The notes below the pieces were generated by a model that did not search any database, was not told the DNA's origin, and saw nothing but the letters and a program-made list of their open reading frames with translations. This document shows positions 19,172 through 28,353 of a DNA stretch of 64,000 nucleotides, piece by piece. The position numbers and the translations under genes are program-made. Every line of letters starts with the position of its first letter. Within the stretch, counting starts at the first letter, position 1. Source of the stretch: Maribacter zhoushanensis (GTDB lineage: Bacteria; Bacteroidota; Bacteroidia; Flavobacteriales; Flavobacteriaceae); the NCBI RefSeq assembly GCF_029350975.1, contig NZ_JARKMR010000001.1:1116001-1180000 (forward strand), read 5' to 3'.

Positions 19172-20398
19172 CTATTTTATAATGCCAGAAGAACCATTTA
19201 CATTGGGTATAAGTTCTAAAGTCTGTTTCGGCTTTAGACCTTTTTCTTTTCTGTGCGAAACGAAAATAATTGCGGTATCTGTTTCATTGGCAAATTTATT
19301 GGCCAAAGCAACCAATAGCCCTGCGGACTCGTCATCCATATCTGCCGTGGGTTCATCTAAGATTAAAATTGGTGGTCTTTTAACCATGGCACGCGCCGTC
19401 ATTACCAATCGTTGTTGACCAATAGATAAAGTATTGAAATATTTATTTTTTAACTCTTTTAAATTTAAAAGAGTTAGCCATTGTTTAATAATTCTTTTCT
19501 GCAACTCAGTTGGCAGGGTATAAAGCCCTACGGAGTCCGTTAAGCCAGAAATGAGCATATGTTCTATAGTGTGCCTGCCTTTAAATTTTAATGTCATTGC
19601 AGGTGCGTAATAGCCTATTTTCTTTTTAATGTCCCAAACACTTTCTCCGCTCCCTTTTTTATTTCCGAACAAATAAATTTCTTGACCGTAAGCTTTTGGG
19701 TTGTCTCCAAATATCATAGATAGCATAGTAGATTTTCCACTACCGTTCGCTCCTGAAAGTTGCCAAAAATCACCCTTTTTTACTGTCCAATTAATATTAT
19801 TCAATATTTGCTTTTCGCCATATGAGATATTTACATTTTCAAAATCGATTAATGTATCATCGAGGTTGGTAAAAGATGTTATGGATGCGGGTATTTTTAT
19901 AGAGTTGAACGCTTCTGTAATTTCACTTTCATTAATTACTGAATCTTCAATTACTGAAAACTTATCTTTTTTAATACTGCTAAAGTTATTGATAAAAGAA
20001 AGGGTGTCTTCTTTTCTGCTGGCTAGTTGAATAAATGTAATGTCTTTTGAATGTTTTTGTAGTATTGATTTTAGCTCTGTTTGAAAAGCAATATCCAGAT
20101 TGTCAAAAGGATTGTCTAGAATTATATAATCTGGTTTTTCCTGTAATAAATAATGAAGAAGCGCTCTTTTTTGCTCCCCACTAGACATAGTTTCTAATTT
20201 TTGGTGCTTAGAGCTGATGATTTTCTTGTCATGCCTATCTTCCTCGTCTATTAGTTTATCTAAGGTAAATGCAGAAAATATTCGTCCGTTTTTAATTTTG
20301 AACTCTTCTAGGGCTAAAGGTGTTCTACCATGTTGAAAATTATTAATGAAGCCTTTCTTGTCAGAGTTGTTGTCTAAATATATTACCCAATGATTCAT
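19172..20398 (-). CDS. Double ABC ATPase with degenerate N-terminal half (ModF-like)
   Basis: A soluble ATPase of 408 residues with two ABC modules and no membrane segments, resembling ModF/PhrA. The C-terminal module is complete: Walker A GANGSGKST (216-224), signature LSIGQQR, Walker B ILILDEPTADMD, and VSHR (H-loop). The N-terminal module lacks the P-loop region entirely: the protein begins about 70 residues before its signature MSSGEQKR (71-78) and Walker B YIILDN (91-96), where Asn replaces the catalytic Glu. Its start abuts the stop of the GNAT gene, so no missing piece lies directly upstream. Last gene of the lgt operon. Function unknown. Confidence 0.85.
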   Translation of the reverse strand: MNHWVIYLDNNSDKKGFINNFQHGRTPLALEEFKIKNGRIFSAFTLDKLIDEEDRHDKKIISSKHQKLETMSSGEQKRALLHYLLQEKPDYIILDNPFDNLDIAFQTELKSILQKHSKDITFIQLASRKEDTLSFINNFSSIKKDKFSVIEDSVINESEITEAFNSIKIPASITSFTNLDDTLIDFENVNISYGEKQILNNINWTVKKGDFWQLSGANGSGKSTMLSMIFGDNPKAYGQEIYLFGNKKGSGESVWDIKKKIGYYAPAMTLKFKGRHTIEHMLISGLTDSVGLYTLPTELQKRIIKQWLTLLNLKELKNKYFNTLSIGQQRLVMTARAMVKRPPILILDEPTADMDDESAGLLVALANKFANETDTAIIFVSHRKEKGLKPKQTLELIPNVNGSSGIIK

Positions 20399-20920
20399 TT
20401 ATACGTTTATTCTAAAAATATGAACTTCGTTGTTGTGGTAGGTTGTTGTAAAATCTAAAAACATACCATTCTTTAAAGCTGTTTTTTGTGAGGGAATGTT
20501 ATCAACTTGTATAATTGAAATTAAACTTTTGGTCCATCCTTTTTGAAACGCTATTTGTTTACACTTTTCAGCAGCTTCAAATGCAAAGCCTTGTCGCCAA
20601 TATTTTGGAAGAATGGAATAGCCTATTTCAAATTCCTTTTTGCCATCTACTTCTTGTATAAGTATTCCACAAAGACCTACAAGCGTATTGGTGTCTTTTA
20701 GGTATAAAGCGTTCATTCCACCTAAGTTGTCATTATAGCGCTCAAATATTCTGTCAAATTGTTGTTGGCATGCCACTATAGGATTGGTTGGTAATCCAGA
20801 CCAATATTGGGTACTTAAAGGTTCTTCATGGAAAGGAAGCCAGTTTTCAAAATCTGAGGGCTGTACTTTTTTAAAAAGCAAGCGTTCAGATTCTTCGTTA
20901 AATAGAACGTATACTGGCAT
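20399..20920 (-). CDS. GNAT family N-acetyltransferase (RimJ-like)
   Basis: This 173-residue acetyl-CoA-dependent transferase belongs to the RimJ/RimL type. ERLLFKKVQPSDFENWLPF opens the GNAT_3 fold, LVGLCGILIQ is the central strand, and YWRQGFAFEAAEKC the acetyl-CoA binding loop and helix (Q/RxxGxA). The substrate (protein N-terminus or small molecule) cannot be read from the sequence. The stop codon directly abuts the start of the ABC gene, so the two are probably co-translated. Confidence 0.88.
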   Translation of the reverse strand: MPVYVLFNEESERLLFKKVQPSDFENWLPFHEEPLSTQYWSGLPTNPIVACQQQFDRIFERYNDNLGGMNALYLKDTNTLVGLCGILIQEVDGKKEFEIGYSILPKYWRQGFAFEAAEKCKQIAFQKGWTKSLISIIQVDNIPSQKTALKNGMFLDFTTTYHNNEVHIFRINV

Positions 20921-20953
20921 TGTGATATTATAAAATATTAAAGGACAAGTACT

Positions 20954-21445
20954 CTATTTTCTGCTGAAGCTAATACTGTCACCAATAGATAATCCTAGTT
21001 CTTGTGCCAATCCTCCGTTGATTTCAAGAACATATTTGATAGGAACTTGTGATGATAGACCAGTCTCGTTAAGAGGTTGTGCATTTTCTTGAAAACTGGC
21101 AATTTTTAAATCCTCTTTTATGTAAATAATTTCTAAAGGAAACTCTGTATTCTTCATGTAGAAAGAATGCATTCTTTGATCAGGAAAAATAAATAACATG
21201 CCCTGATTATCTTCCATGCTCTTACGGTACATAAGTCCGGTTTGGGTTTCATAATCCGTTTCTGCAAACTCAATATTGAATTTAGTTTTTACGGTATCAC
21301 TCGCATTTAAAAAGATAGTTACATCTCCCTCATGAGTGAAATCTATACTTTGTGTGGTAATGGTTTTTTTAGACTCTTCTTTACAGGAGAAAAGTAGCAA
21401 TGCTGCAGCCATTAAAATAACCAAACTTTTATATATCGTCTTCAA
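20954..21445 (-). CDS. DUF192 domain lipoprotein
   Basis: A 163-residue lipid-anchored protein (signal LVILMAAALLLFSC). The DUF192 domain follows from about residue 55: ETDYETQTGLMYRKSMEDNQG, FIFPDQRMHSFYMKNTEFPL and LEINGGLAQELGLSIGD are its conserved blocks. The fold is a small beta-barrel of unknown function, frequent in envelopes of diverse bacteria. It follows lgt by 2 bases, so it is likely translated from the same mRNA; Lgt is the enzyme that lipidates proteins such as this one. Confidence 0.9.
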   Translation of the reverse strand: MKTIYKSLVILMAAALLLFSCKEESKKTITTQSIDFTHEGDVTIFLNASDTVKTKFNIEFAETDYETQTGLMYRKSMEDNQGMLFIFPDQRMHSFYMKNTEFPLEIIYIKEDLKIASFQENAQPLNETGLSSQVPIKYVLEINGGLAQELGLSIGDSISFSRK

Positions 21446-21447
21446 TA

Positions 21448-22410
21448 TTACGCAGTTTTAGTTTTTTTGAACATGAAGTATAATCCTATTAGTATAAAAG
21501 GAATACTCAACCATTGACCAGTAGACAGTAGTCCTAAAGATTCCTCAAAACCACCTTGGCTTTTCTTTACGAATTCAGCGAAGAAACGAACCGTCCACAG
21601 TAACACAAAGAACAACCCGAATAAATAACCTGGCTTATTCTTTTTATCGGTTTTCCAGTATAAGAAATACAAGAGAATGAATATAAACAAATACCCTATA
21701 CCTTCATACAATTGTGCTGGATGGCGGTATGGTATCTCAGCTAAATATTGTGAAAATTGTGGGTTGTTTTCTATGGCTGCATAAGCGGCATTCAATGTTT
21801 TTTCTTGTGTAATGCCCAAAGCTTTCGATGGATGTAGGTCGTCTGAATCGCGAATGAATTTGGTAGCGAATATGAAGTTTTCATCTACTATTTTTCCGTT
21901 AATTTCAGAATTAAAAAAATTACCTAAACGAACGCAGAAACAACCAATTGCCACAGGTATAGCCATTCTGTCAAATATCCAAAGCATTTTAAATTCTGGA
22001 TATTTTCTAGTGTATAAGTATATGCCAATAATAATACCTATGGTTGCACCGTGGCTTGCTAAACCTGCAAAACCTGTGAATTCATAGCCATCAATTAAGC
22101 CAAATAATAAACTGCCTGAATCACTTTCGCGAACCGGAATTAAAATTTCTATAAGGTGATTTGAATAATATGCCCAGTCATAAAAGAATACATGTCCTAA
22201 TCTTGCGCCTAACATAGTGCTTAGAACAGTGTAGATAAATAGCGAATCTAATTGCTCTACAGATTTTTTCTCATTAAGGAATATCTTTTTCATGATAAAC
22301 CAACCTAAAGCAAAGGCGGTGATCCAAAGAAGATTATAGTACTTAATTTGTATGAATCCGATGTTGAAAAGTGTCTCGTTCGGATTCCAAGTAATTCCTA
22401 AGAAATGCAT
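21448..22410 (-). CDS. lgt: Prolipoprotein diacylglyceryl transferase
   Basis: This 320-residue inner-membrane enzyme transfers diacylglycerol from phosphatidylglycerol to the lipobox Cys of prolipoproteins. About seven membrane segments are visible. GARLGHVFFYDW (around residue 95) holds the conserved His, ASHGATIGI and RLGNFFNSEI are the Lgt signature, and YRHPAQLYEGIGYL the C-terminal motif. It is longer than E. coli Lgt because of an insert before HPAQLYE. Many proteins in this window depend on it. First gene of the lgt-DUF192-GNAT-ABC operon. Confidence 0.95.
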   Translation of the reverse strand: MHFLGITWNPNETLFNIGFIQIKYYNLLWITAFALGWFIMKKIFLNEKKSVEQLDSLFIYTVLSTMLGARLGHVFFYDWAYYSNHLIEILIPVRESDSGSLLFGLIDGYEFTGFAGLASHGATIGIIIGIYLYTRKYPEFKMLWIFDRMAIPVAIGCFCVRLGNFFNSEINGKIVDENFIFATKFIRDSDDLHPSKALGITQEKTLNAAYAAIENNPQFSQYLAEIPYRHPAQLYEGIGYLFIFILLYFLYWKTDKKNKPGYLFGLFFVLLWTVRFFAEFVKKSQGGFEESLGLLSTGQWLSIPFILIGLYFMFKKTKTA

Positions 22411-22423
22411 GTGTTGAATTTTG

Positions 22424-22462
22424 AAAGGCTAAGATAATAAAATAGAAATCTACCTAGCCTTT
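22424..22462. repeat. Inverted repeat in the lgt leader
   Basis: AAAGGCTA (22424-22431) and TAGCCTTT (22455-22462), 23 bases apart, form an 8-base inverted repeat just upstream of lgt. A third copy of TAGCCTTT is at 22605-22612. Purpose unknown. Confidence 0.4.
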
Positions 22463-22620
22463 AGAATGTGGAAATCGGTTTTGCTTTTGGTTAAAAAAAG
22501 TATATAGAAAAGAGATAATAGAACATAGAAGAGGTACTAATAAAGAGAAAACTTAATTATTTGACTAAATCAAAGTTTGTGAGCAACTGATGTTTAATTT
22601 TAACTAGCCTTTTTTTCGAG

Positions 22621-22674
22621 CTTGAACTTGAGTTTTGTATTTGTGTTTGTGCTTGTGCTTGAATTTGTATTTGA
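22621..22674. repeat. Degenerate hexamer repeat
   Basis: Nine consecutive hexamers of the form NYTTGN or NTTTGN (CTTGAA, CTTGAG, TTTTGT, ATTTGT, GTTTGT, GCTTGT, GCTTGA, ATTTGT, ATTTGA) fill 54 bases between yidD and lgt. The period is exactly 6; positions 3-5 are nearly always TTG. It ends 7 bases from the yidD stop. Confidence 0.7.
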
Positions 22675-22681
22675 AAATTAA

Positions 22682-22915
22682 TTAGGGAACAGGGTCGTAA
22701 CCTTTGCCGCCCCATGGGTTGCAACTAAAAATTCTTTTTGTTGCTATCCACCCTCCTTTAAACAAACCGTGTTTTTTTAGAGCTTCAAGTGTATACTGGG
22801 AGCAAGTAGGGGAGTATCTACAGGTAGCCGGCGTATATGGCGAAATGGCTACTTGATAAAAACGTACTAGAAATACGAAGGGAGCGATAAGAATTTTTTT
22901 CAACGTGATTTTCAC
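22682..22915 (-). CDS. yidD: Membrane protein insertion efficiency factor YidD
   Basis: A short 77-residue, membrane-associated basic protein that helps YidC insert inner-membrane proteins. The family motifs are intact: an amphipathic N-terminus, [21 protein letters not shown] with its conserved Cys residues, [10 protein letters not shown], and the terminal [13 protein letters not shown]. In many bacteria yidD sits in the rnpA-yidC cluster; here it is alone, downstream of lgt. The reading frame and length are fully typical. Confidence 0.96.
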   Translation of the reverse strand: MKITLKKILIAPFVFLVRFYQVAISPYTPATCRYSPTCSQYTLEALKKHGLFKGGWIATKRIFSCNPWGGKGYDPVP

Positions 22916-22969
22916 AATAAATAATTGAGGTATACAAATTTACTATAAAACTACTAACTGCATAAAATA

Positions 22970-23000
22970 AGAAGTCCGGATGAGTTGCATCCGGACTTCT
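22970..23000 (-). terminator. Terminator of the ALDH-DUF779 operon
   Basis: Perfect 12-base stem AGAAGTCCGGAT/ATCCGGACTTCT around a 7-base loop; the minus strand continues into TATTTTATG. The strong stem but broken T tract leaves efficiency open. Confidence 0.75.
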
Positions 23001-23020
23001 GAAAATGAAATGGTTTCTGT

Positions 23021-23395
23021 TTAGGCGCCTATTCTTATGGGTTCTAGATGTTCAGCCTCTTCTTCAGAGTATAATCTAGATTTAATTAAAAATCGAAGTC
23101 CTAACGGTATTTCCAAAGAAAAACTTGAGCCAATGCCTGGGATTACATCAACCGTAAGTTGGGTGTGTTTCCAATATTCAAACTGATCTCTAGACATATG
23201 AAAATCACAACCTTCTATGGTGCCTAGCCAAACATCGTTATCATCGAGCATTAAATCACCCTTTTCAAAACACATGGGAGATGAACCATCACAACAGCCA
23301 CCACTTTGGTGAAACATGAGCTCGCCATGTTTTTCTTTAAGTTGTGCAATGATTTTAGCCGCTTTTTCGGTTACTAATACTCTTTTTGTTTTCAT
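23021..23395 (-). CDS. DUF779 protein, aldehyde dehydrogenase partner
   Basis: A cytosolic 124-residue protein of the DUF779 family. A cysteine-rich start (HQSGGCCDGSSPMC, about residues 28-41) suggests metal or redox binding, and SRDQFEYWKHTQLTVDVIPG is typical of the family. DUF779 genes are found next to acetaldehyde dehydrogenases in many bacteria, but the role is not established. Here it starts 12 bases after the ALDH stop, clearly in the same operon, and ends at a strong hairpin. Confidence 0.88.
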   Translation of the reverse strand: MKTKRVLVTEKAAKIIAQLKEKHGELMFHQSGGCCDGSSPMCFEKGDLMLDDNDVWLGTIEGCDFHMSRDQFEYWKHTQLTVDVIPGIGSSFSLEIPLGLRFLIKSRLYSEEEAEHLEPIRIGA

Positions 23396-23407
23396 GATAA
23401 ATCGTTT

Positions 23408-24931
23408 TTAAAAGAATCCCATTTTCTTCTTATCATAAGAGATAAGCATGTTTTTGGTTTGACGGTAATGTGCCAACATCATTTTATGGTTTTCTCTACC
23501 AATACCAGACTTTTTGTATCCGCCAAATGGAGCATGTGCAGGGTATAAGTGATAACAGTTAACCCAAACTCTACCTGCCTTTATGGCTCTAGAAATTTGA
23601 TAGGCTTGGTGGGTATCACGTGTCCAAACACCTGCGCCTAGACCATAAAGAGTGTCATTTGCAATTTCTATAGCTTCTGCTTCATCTTTAAAAGTGGTAA
23701 CACAAAGTACGGGTCCAAAAATCTCTTCTTGGAAAACACGCATTTTGTTATTTCCTTTTAAGATAGTCGGTTCTACATAATAACCTCCTTCTAAACCTTC
23801 ATTATATGCTTGTGAACCGCCGGTAAGGACCTCACAGCCTTCTTCTTTGCCTATTTCTATATAGCTAAGAATTTTCTCGAACTGATCGTTCGATGCTTGT
23901 GCACCCATCATAGTGCTAGGGTCTAAAGGATGCCCCATTTTTATAGCTTTGGTACGTTCAATAACACGTTCTATAAATTTGTCATAAATACTTTCTTGTA
24001 CCAACATTCTAGAAGGGCATGTACAAACCTCACCTTGGTTTAATGCGAACATATTGGCACCTTCTAAACATTTGTCAAAAAATTCATCATCTGCATCCAT
24101 AATACTCTCAAAGAATACGTTTGGTGATTTACCGCCCAATTCTAAGGTTACAGGAGTAATATTCTTAGATGCATATTGCATAATTAATTGCCCTGTAGTT
24201 GTTTCTCCGGTAAAGGCTATTTTGTCTATTCTAGGGCTAGAAGCTAAAGGTTTACCTGCTTCTGCACCAAATCCGTTTACAATATTTAATACACCATCAG
24301 GTAAAATACCTTCAATGATTTCCATCAAAATTAAAATTGCAACCGGTGTTTGTTCCGCAGGTTTTAAAACTACACAATTACCTGCTGCCAAAGCCGGAGC
24401 TAATTTCCATGTAGCCATTAATAATGGAAAATTCCATGGTATAATTTGACCGACGACACCTAGTGGTTCCGTGACATTTAATGCCACCGTATTAGAATCT
24501 AATTCACTTACAGAACCTTCTTCAGCTCTAATGACTCCGGCAAAATATCTAAAATGGTCAACTGCCAATGGTAAATCTGCAGCCATAGTTTCACGAATGG
24601 CTTTACCATTGTCCCATGTTTCTGCCCTAGCAAGGACTTCTAAGTTTTGTTCTATTTTATCGGCAATTTTTAAAAGCATATTGCTTCTTTCGGTTGCTGA
24701 AGAAGCATTCCATGTTTTAGCAGCAACCCATGCCGCATCAATTGCTTTGTCAATATCTTCTGCTGTTGATCTCGGTATTTTTGTAAATGACTTTCCGTCT
24801 ACTGGTGAGATGTTGTCAAAATATTCACCTTTAGTTGGAGCAACCCATTTACCACCAATAAAGTTTTCATATTGGTTTTTAAATTTAGGTTTTTGAAGTA
24901 CATCTTTTTCTACAGTTGCTGTTGTGCTCAT
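23408..24931 (-). CDS. NAD-dependent aldehyde dehydrogenase (acetaldehyde dehydrogenase type)
   Basis: An aldehyde dehydrogenase of 507 residues that oxidises aldehydes to acids in the cytosol. Conserved blocks: [28 protein letters not shown] (cofactor), [18 protein letters not shown] (general base Glu) and [11 protein letters not shown] (catalytic Cys, about residue 302-304). The doubled Cys, the C-terminal [14 protein letters not shown] ending and the DUF779 partner fit the ExaC/AldB acetaldehyde subgroup. An AraC regulator is divergent across 195 bases and probably controls it. Confidence 0.93.
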   Translation of the reverse strand: MSTTATVEKDVLQKPKFKNQYENFIGGKWVAPTKGEYFDNISPVDGKSFTKIPRSTAEDIDKAIDAAWVAAKTWNASSATERSNMLLKIADKIEQNLEVLARAETWDNGKAIRETMAADLPLAVDHFRYFAGVIRAEEGSVSELDSNTVALNVTEPLGVVGQIIPWNFPLLMATWKLAPALAAGNCVVLKPAEQTPVAILILMEIIEGILPDGVLNIVNGFGAEAGKPLASSPRIDKIAFTGETTTGQLIMQYASKNITPVTLELGGKSPNVFFESIMDADDEFFDKCLEGANMFALNQGEVCTCPSRMLVQESIYDKFIERVIERTKAIKMGHPLDPSTMMGAQASNDQFEKILSYIEIGKEEGCEVLTGGSQAYNEGLEGGYYVEPTILKGNNKMRVFQEEIFGPVLCVTTFKDEAEAIEIANDTLYGLGAGVWTRDTHQAYQISRAIKAGRVWVNCYHLYPAHAPFGGYKKSGIGRENHKMMLAHYRQTKNMLISYDKKKMGFF

Positions 24932-25126
24932 AATATATGATTTAAGTTAATAATAGAAGTCTTGTCGTGTTGGTAGCGCCAATACGATCTTCTAAATGTA
25001 CTTCTCATATATTCAATTCATCTGACGGATACTACGAATAACGTGAACTATTCTATCAAAAAATGATTTTATGATTTTTTTAAGTATATAATTTTGTAAA
25101 TTCCTTAAAATTAAATCAAAATTAGT

Positions 25127-26050
25127 GTGATTCAGTTATCCGATAATTTCTTTAATGGAAGGCGTTTAGAAACCTTGGTCGAAAACCAAACCTCTTATAC
25201 TATGAACAATGCCGCCATGCATGTTTTTGAAACACACGAGCAAGCTGCGAGTGTTTTATTGCAATTTGAGCAACCTGTTTTGGCTAGTATGATACAGGGA
25301 AAGAAAATTATGCACCTGCGCGATTATGAATCTTTTGATTTTTTGCCTGGTGAGTCTTTGGTCTTACCAGCGAATGAAGGTATGTGTATTGATTTTCCCG
25401 AAGCAATGGCGAAAAACCCAACTAGATGTTTGGCAATGGCTATTTCTGAAGATAAAATTAATAAGGTATTGCAGTTCATGAATGAGAATATGCCCAAAAG
25501 CACCAAAGAAGTATGGGGGTTAATGGACTATAATTTTCATTTTGTAAATGACAGGGGCATATTTCAAATTATTCAGCGTCTCTTGTTTCTGTTTTCTGAA
25601 GATCATCCGTCTAAAGACATATTTGTGGATAATATGCTTCGTGAGCTTATAATTAGAATCTTGCAGACCAATGAGCGTAAAATATATAGCAACGCCACTT
25701 TATCCATTAAAAAAGAAAGTAGACTTACAGAGGTTATAAGGTACATAAGAGATAATGTACACAAGTCATTAAGTGTAGATGACCTTAGTAGGTTGGCTTG
25801 TATGAGTCCTTCACATTTTTATAGGACCTTTAAGCAAGAGTTGGGTATTTCTCCTGTAGAGTTTATAAATAACGAGCGTATTAAGCTAGCCGTAGGTTTA
25901 TTACAAGATCCTAAACGTAGCATTAAAGATGTCTATCTAGACTGCGGATTTGAGAGTAGATCTTATTTTAATAGAGTTTTTAAAACTAGGCAGCATCTAG
26001 CACCTGGTGAATACCAGTCTAAAATTCACAAATCTAAATTTTTAGATTAA
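25127..26050 (+). CDS. AraC family transcriptional regulator
   Basis: A 307-residue regulator. Residues 1-200 form an AraC-type sensing domain ([21 protein letters not shown], then [14 protein letters not shown]). The C-terminus (about 208-305) is a double helix-turn-helix: [21 protein letters not shown] and [24 protein letters not shown] at 25127 is used as start because the sensing domain begins directly. A -7-like TAATTTTG lies at 25089-25096. Divergent from the ALDH-DUF779 operon, which it likely controls in response to an aldehyde or alcohol. Its stop overlaps that of the convergent cysS by 4 bases. Confidence 0.9.
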   Translation: MIQLSDNFFNGRRLETLVENQTSYTMNNAAMHVFETHEQAASVLLQFEQPVLASMIQGKKIMHLRDYESFDFLPGESLVLPANEGMCIDFPEAMAKNPTRCLAMAISEDKINKVLQFMNENMPKSTKEVWGLMDYNFHFVNDRGIFQIIQRLLFLFSEDHPSKDIFVDNMLRELIIRILQTNERKIYSNATLSIKKESRLTEVIRYIRDNVHKSLSVDDLSRLACMSPSHFYRTFKQELGISPVEFINNERIKLAVGLLQDPKRSIKDVYLDCGFESRSYFNRVFKTRQHLAPGEYQSKIHKSKFLD

Positions 26051-27525
26051 AGGCTATATGTAGTGCCTTCTTTACCGTCTTTTAATTGAATGCCTAGCGC
26101 TGCCAATTGATCACGAATTTGGTCAGATGTAGCAAAATCTCTATTCTCTCTTGCTGCTTTGCGTAACTCGATCAATAATTCAACAACTCCACCTAACTTT
26201 TCGGTATCGGCATCAGAACTACTTTTGTTTTCTAAACCTAAAACGTCAAAAACGAAACCATGTAATGTGTTTTCTAATTCTAGTTTGTCTTCTGCAGTAA
26301 TAGATTCAGTGCCTTCTTTAATAAGATTAATATGTTTAACGGCATCAAACAATTTCGCAATTAAAATGGGCGAATTAAAATCATCGTTCATGGCAGCATA
26401 ACAAGATGCTTTCCAAGCCGCAACATCAAAATCTGTAGTCTTGCCGGTGCTCAAAGATTTAAGTGAATTGATAGCTTCCATCAATTTATTGAATCCTTTT
26501 TCAGATGCCAATAAGGCATCATTGCTCATATCTAAAATGCTGGTGTAATGTGCCTGCATCATAAAGAAACGTACCATAGAAGGTGAGAAAGGCTTACTTA
26601 AAATCTCATTTTCACCAGAGAATATTTCTCCTGGTAAAATGCTATTTCCTGTAGATTTTGCCATTTTTCTACCGTTCAAGGTCAGCATATTGGCATGTAG
26701 CCAATAGTTTACCGGACTTTGACCATTGCAAGCTTCCGCTTGGGCAATTTCACATTCATGGTGTGGAAATTTTAAGTCCATTCCGCCACCGTGAATATCA
26801 AAAGTTTCACCTAGGTATTTTGTGCTCATGGCGGTACATTCTAAATGCCACCCTGGGAATCCGTCACCCCATGGAGATGGCCAACGCATTATATGTTGAG
26901 GTTCTGCTTTTTTCCATAAAGCAAAATCTTGCGGGTTGTGCTTGTCGTCTTGCGCGGCAAGATCACGGGTATTGGCAATCATGTCTTCAAGCTTACGACC
27001 ACTAAGTTTACCGTACTCATGTTCTTGATTGAACTTTGCAACATCAAAATAGACTGAACCATTGGTTTCGTAAGCAAATCCTTTTTCAAGAATATCCTTA
27101 ATAATTTCAATCTGTTCTATGATATGACCAGTTGCCGTTGGCTCAATACTTGGTGGTAAGAAATTGAATTTCTCTAAAATATTATGGAAATCTACAGTAT
27201 AGCGCTGTACAACTTCCATAGGCTCCAATTTTTCTAATCGTGCTTTTTTTGCAATTTTATCTTCACCATCTTCCGCGTCATCTACCAAATGACCGGCATC
27301 AGTAATGTTACGCACGTATCGTACTTTATAGCCTAAATGTCTAAAGTATCTGAAAATCATATCAAAAGACATGAAGGTTCTACAGTTTCCTAAGTGTACA
27401 TTACTGTACACGGTTGGTCCACAAACGTACATGCCTATATGGCCCTCGTTTATGGGTTTGAAAACTTCTTTTTTCCCGCTTAGAGAATTATATACTTTGA
27501 TTTCTTGACTTTCGTACAATTGCAT
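26047..27525 (-). CDS. cysS: Cysteinyl-tRNA synthetase
   Basis: This class I synthetase (492 residues) charges tRNA-Cys. [21 protein letters not shown] carries the first zinc-binding Cys and the HIGH-type motif (HLGN). [12 protein letters not shown] and [13 protein letters not shown] give the other zinc ligands, and RKMAKSTGN is the KMSKS loop. The C-terminal anticodon-binding region ([22 protein letters not shown]) is complete. It follows folE by 14 bases, so the two probably share an mRNA. Confidence 0.97.
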   Translation of the reverse strand: MQLYESQEIKVYNSLSGKKEVFKPINEGHIGMYVCGPTVYSNVHLGNCRTFMSFDMIFRYFRHLGYKVRYVRNITDAGHLVDDAEDGEDKIAKKARLEKLEPMEVVQRYTVDFHNILEKFNFLPPSIEPTATGHIIEQIEIIKDILEKGFAYETNGSVYFDVAKFNQEHEYGKLSGRKLEDMIANTRDLAAQDDKHNPQDFALWKKAEPQHIMRWPSPWGDGFPGWHLECTAMSTKYLGETFDIHGGGMDLKFPHHECEIAQAEACNGQSPVNYWLHANMLTLNGRKMAKSTGNSILPGEIFSGENEILSKPFSPSMVRFFMMQAHYTSILDMSNDALLASEKGFNKLMEAINSLKSLSTGKTTDFDVAAWKASCYAAMNDDFNSPILIAKLFDAVKHINLIKEGTESITAEDKLELENTLHGFVFDVLGLENKSSSDADTEKLGGVVELLIELRKAARENRDFATSDQIRDQLAALGIQLKDGKEGTTYSL

Positions 27526-27539
27526 GAAGCTATATGCTA

Positions 27540-28220
27540 TTAAAAATGGGTATCTAAATTAAGGTAGTTCAAAAACTCGCGACGTACTAATTCTTCTTTG
27601 AATTTACCACCATATTCTGCGGTTACGGTACTACTGTCAATATCGCGAATTCCTCTAGAATTTACACAAAGATGTTTTGCGTCTATAACACAGGCAACAT
27701 CTTCTGTTCCTAAAGCTTTTTGTAATTCTCTTACAATTTGAATGTTTAAACGCTCTTGAACTTGAGGGCGTTTTGCATAATAATCGACAATACGGTTCAT
27801 TTTAGAGAGACCTACAACAGTGCCGTTAGAAATATAGGCAACATGTGCACGACCAACAATAGGTAGAAAATGATGCTCGCAAGTTGAATAAAGGGTAATA
27901 TTCTTTTCAACCAACATCTCCCCGTACTTATACTTATTATCAAAAGTAGAAGCTTTAGGTTTTTTGGTAGGGTTTAAGCCACCAAATATTTCGTTTACAT
28001 ACATTTTTGCAACTCTGTTAGGGGTTCCTTTTAAGCTATCATCGGTTAAATCTAAACCTAATGTATGCATGATATCGCGAACATTGTCGCGAATACGTTC
28101 AATCTTTTCGGCATCATCTAGATCAAAGGCGTCTGAACGTAATGGAGTATCTTCTGATGTAGAAATATGATCGTTTCCTAATTCATCAAATTGATTTTCC
28201 AGTGTATCCTCAATTTTCAT
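27540..28220 (-). CDS. folE: GTP cyclohydrolase I
   Basis: This 226-residue enzyme converts GTP to dihydroneopterin triphosphate, the first step of tetrahydrofolate synthesis. The core starts after an acidic extension of about 40 residues. [22 protein letters not shown] provides the zinc Cys and His, [21 protein letters not shown] the GTP-binding block, and [12 protein letters not shown] the second zinc Cys. Type IA enzyme. folP for the same pathway lies at 47-48 kb. First gene of the folE-cysS pair. Confidence 0.97.
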   Translation of the reverse strand: MKIEDTLENQFDELGNDHISTSEDTPLRSDAFDLDDAEKIERIRDNVRDIMHTLGLDLTDDSLKGTPNRVAKMYVNEIFGGLNPTKKPKASTFDNKYKYGEMLVEKNITLYSTCEHHFLPIVGRAHVAYISNGTVVGLSKMNRIVDYYAKRPQVQERLNIQIVRELQKALGTEDVACVIDAKHLCVNSRGIRDIDSSTVTAEYGGKFKEELVRREFLNYLNLDTHF

Positions 28221-28242
28221 TTTATCAATCTTTTAGAAGCTG

Positions 28243-28272
28243 CAAAGATATACAATATGTGCCACTTTATAA
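28243..28272 (-). promoter_or_regulatory. Promoter of folE-cysS
   Basis: On the minus strand TTA (28272-28270; TTG expected), a 19-base spacer and TATCTTTG (28250-28243), an exact -7 match, giving a leader of about 17 bases. Confidence 0.5.
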
Positions 28273-28353
28273 CTAATTGCGGGCATTACACAACATTAAT
28301 TAGTCATAACGTTAAGGTCTAGTTAATTTTATTTTCCAAATCAGAAGTCCCCT

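Noticed and set aside
22621-22674. Hexamer array considered as a CRISPR
   Set aside because: Period of 6 without spacers and no cas genes nearby.
26047-27525. HLGN in place of HIGH in CysS as a possible defect
   Set aside because: HxGN variants are common in cysteinyl-tRNA synthetases, and all other motifs are intact.
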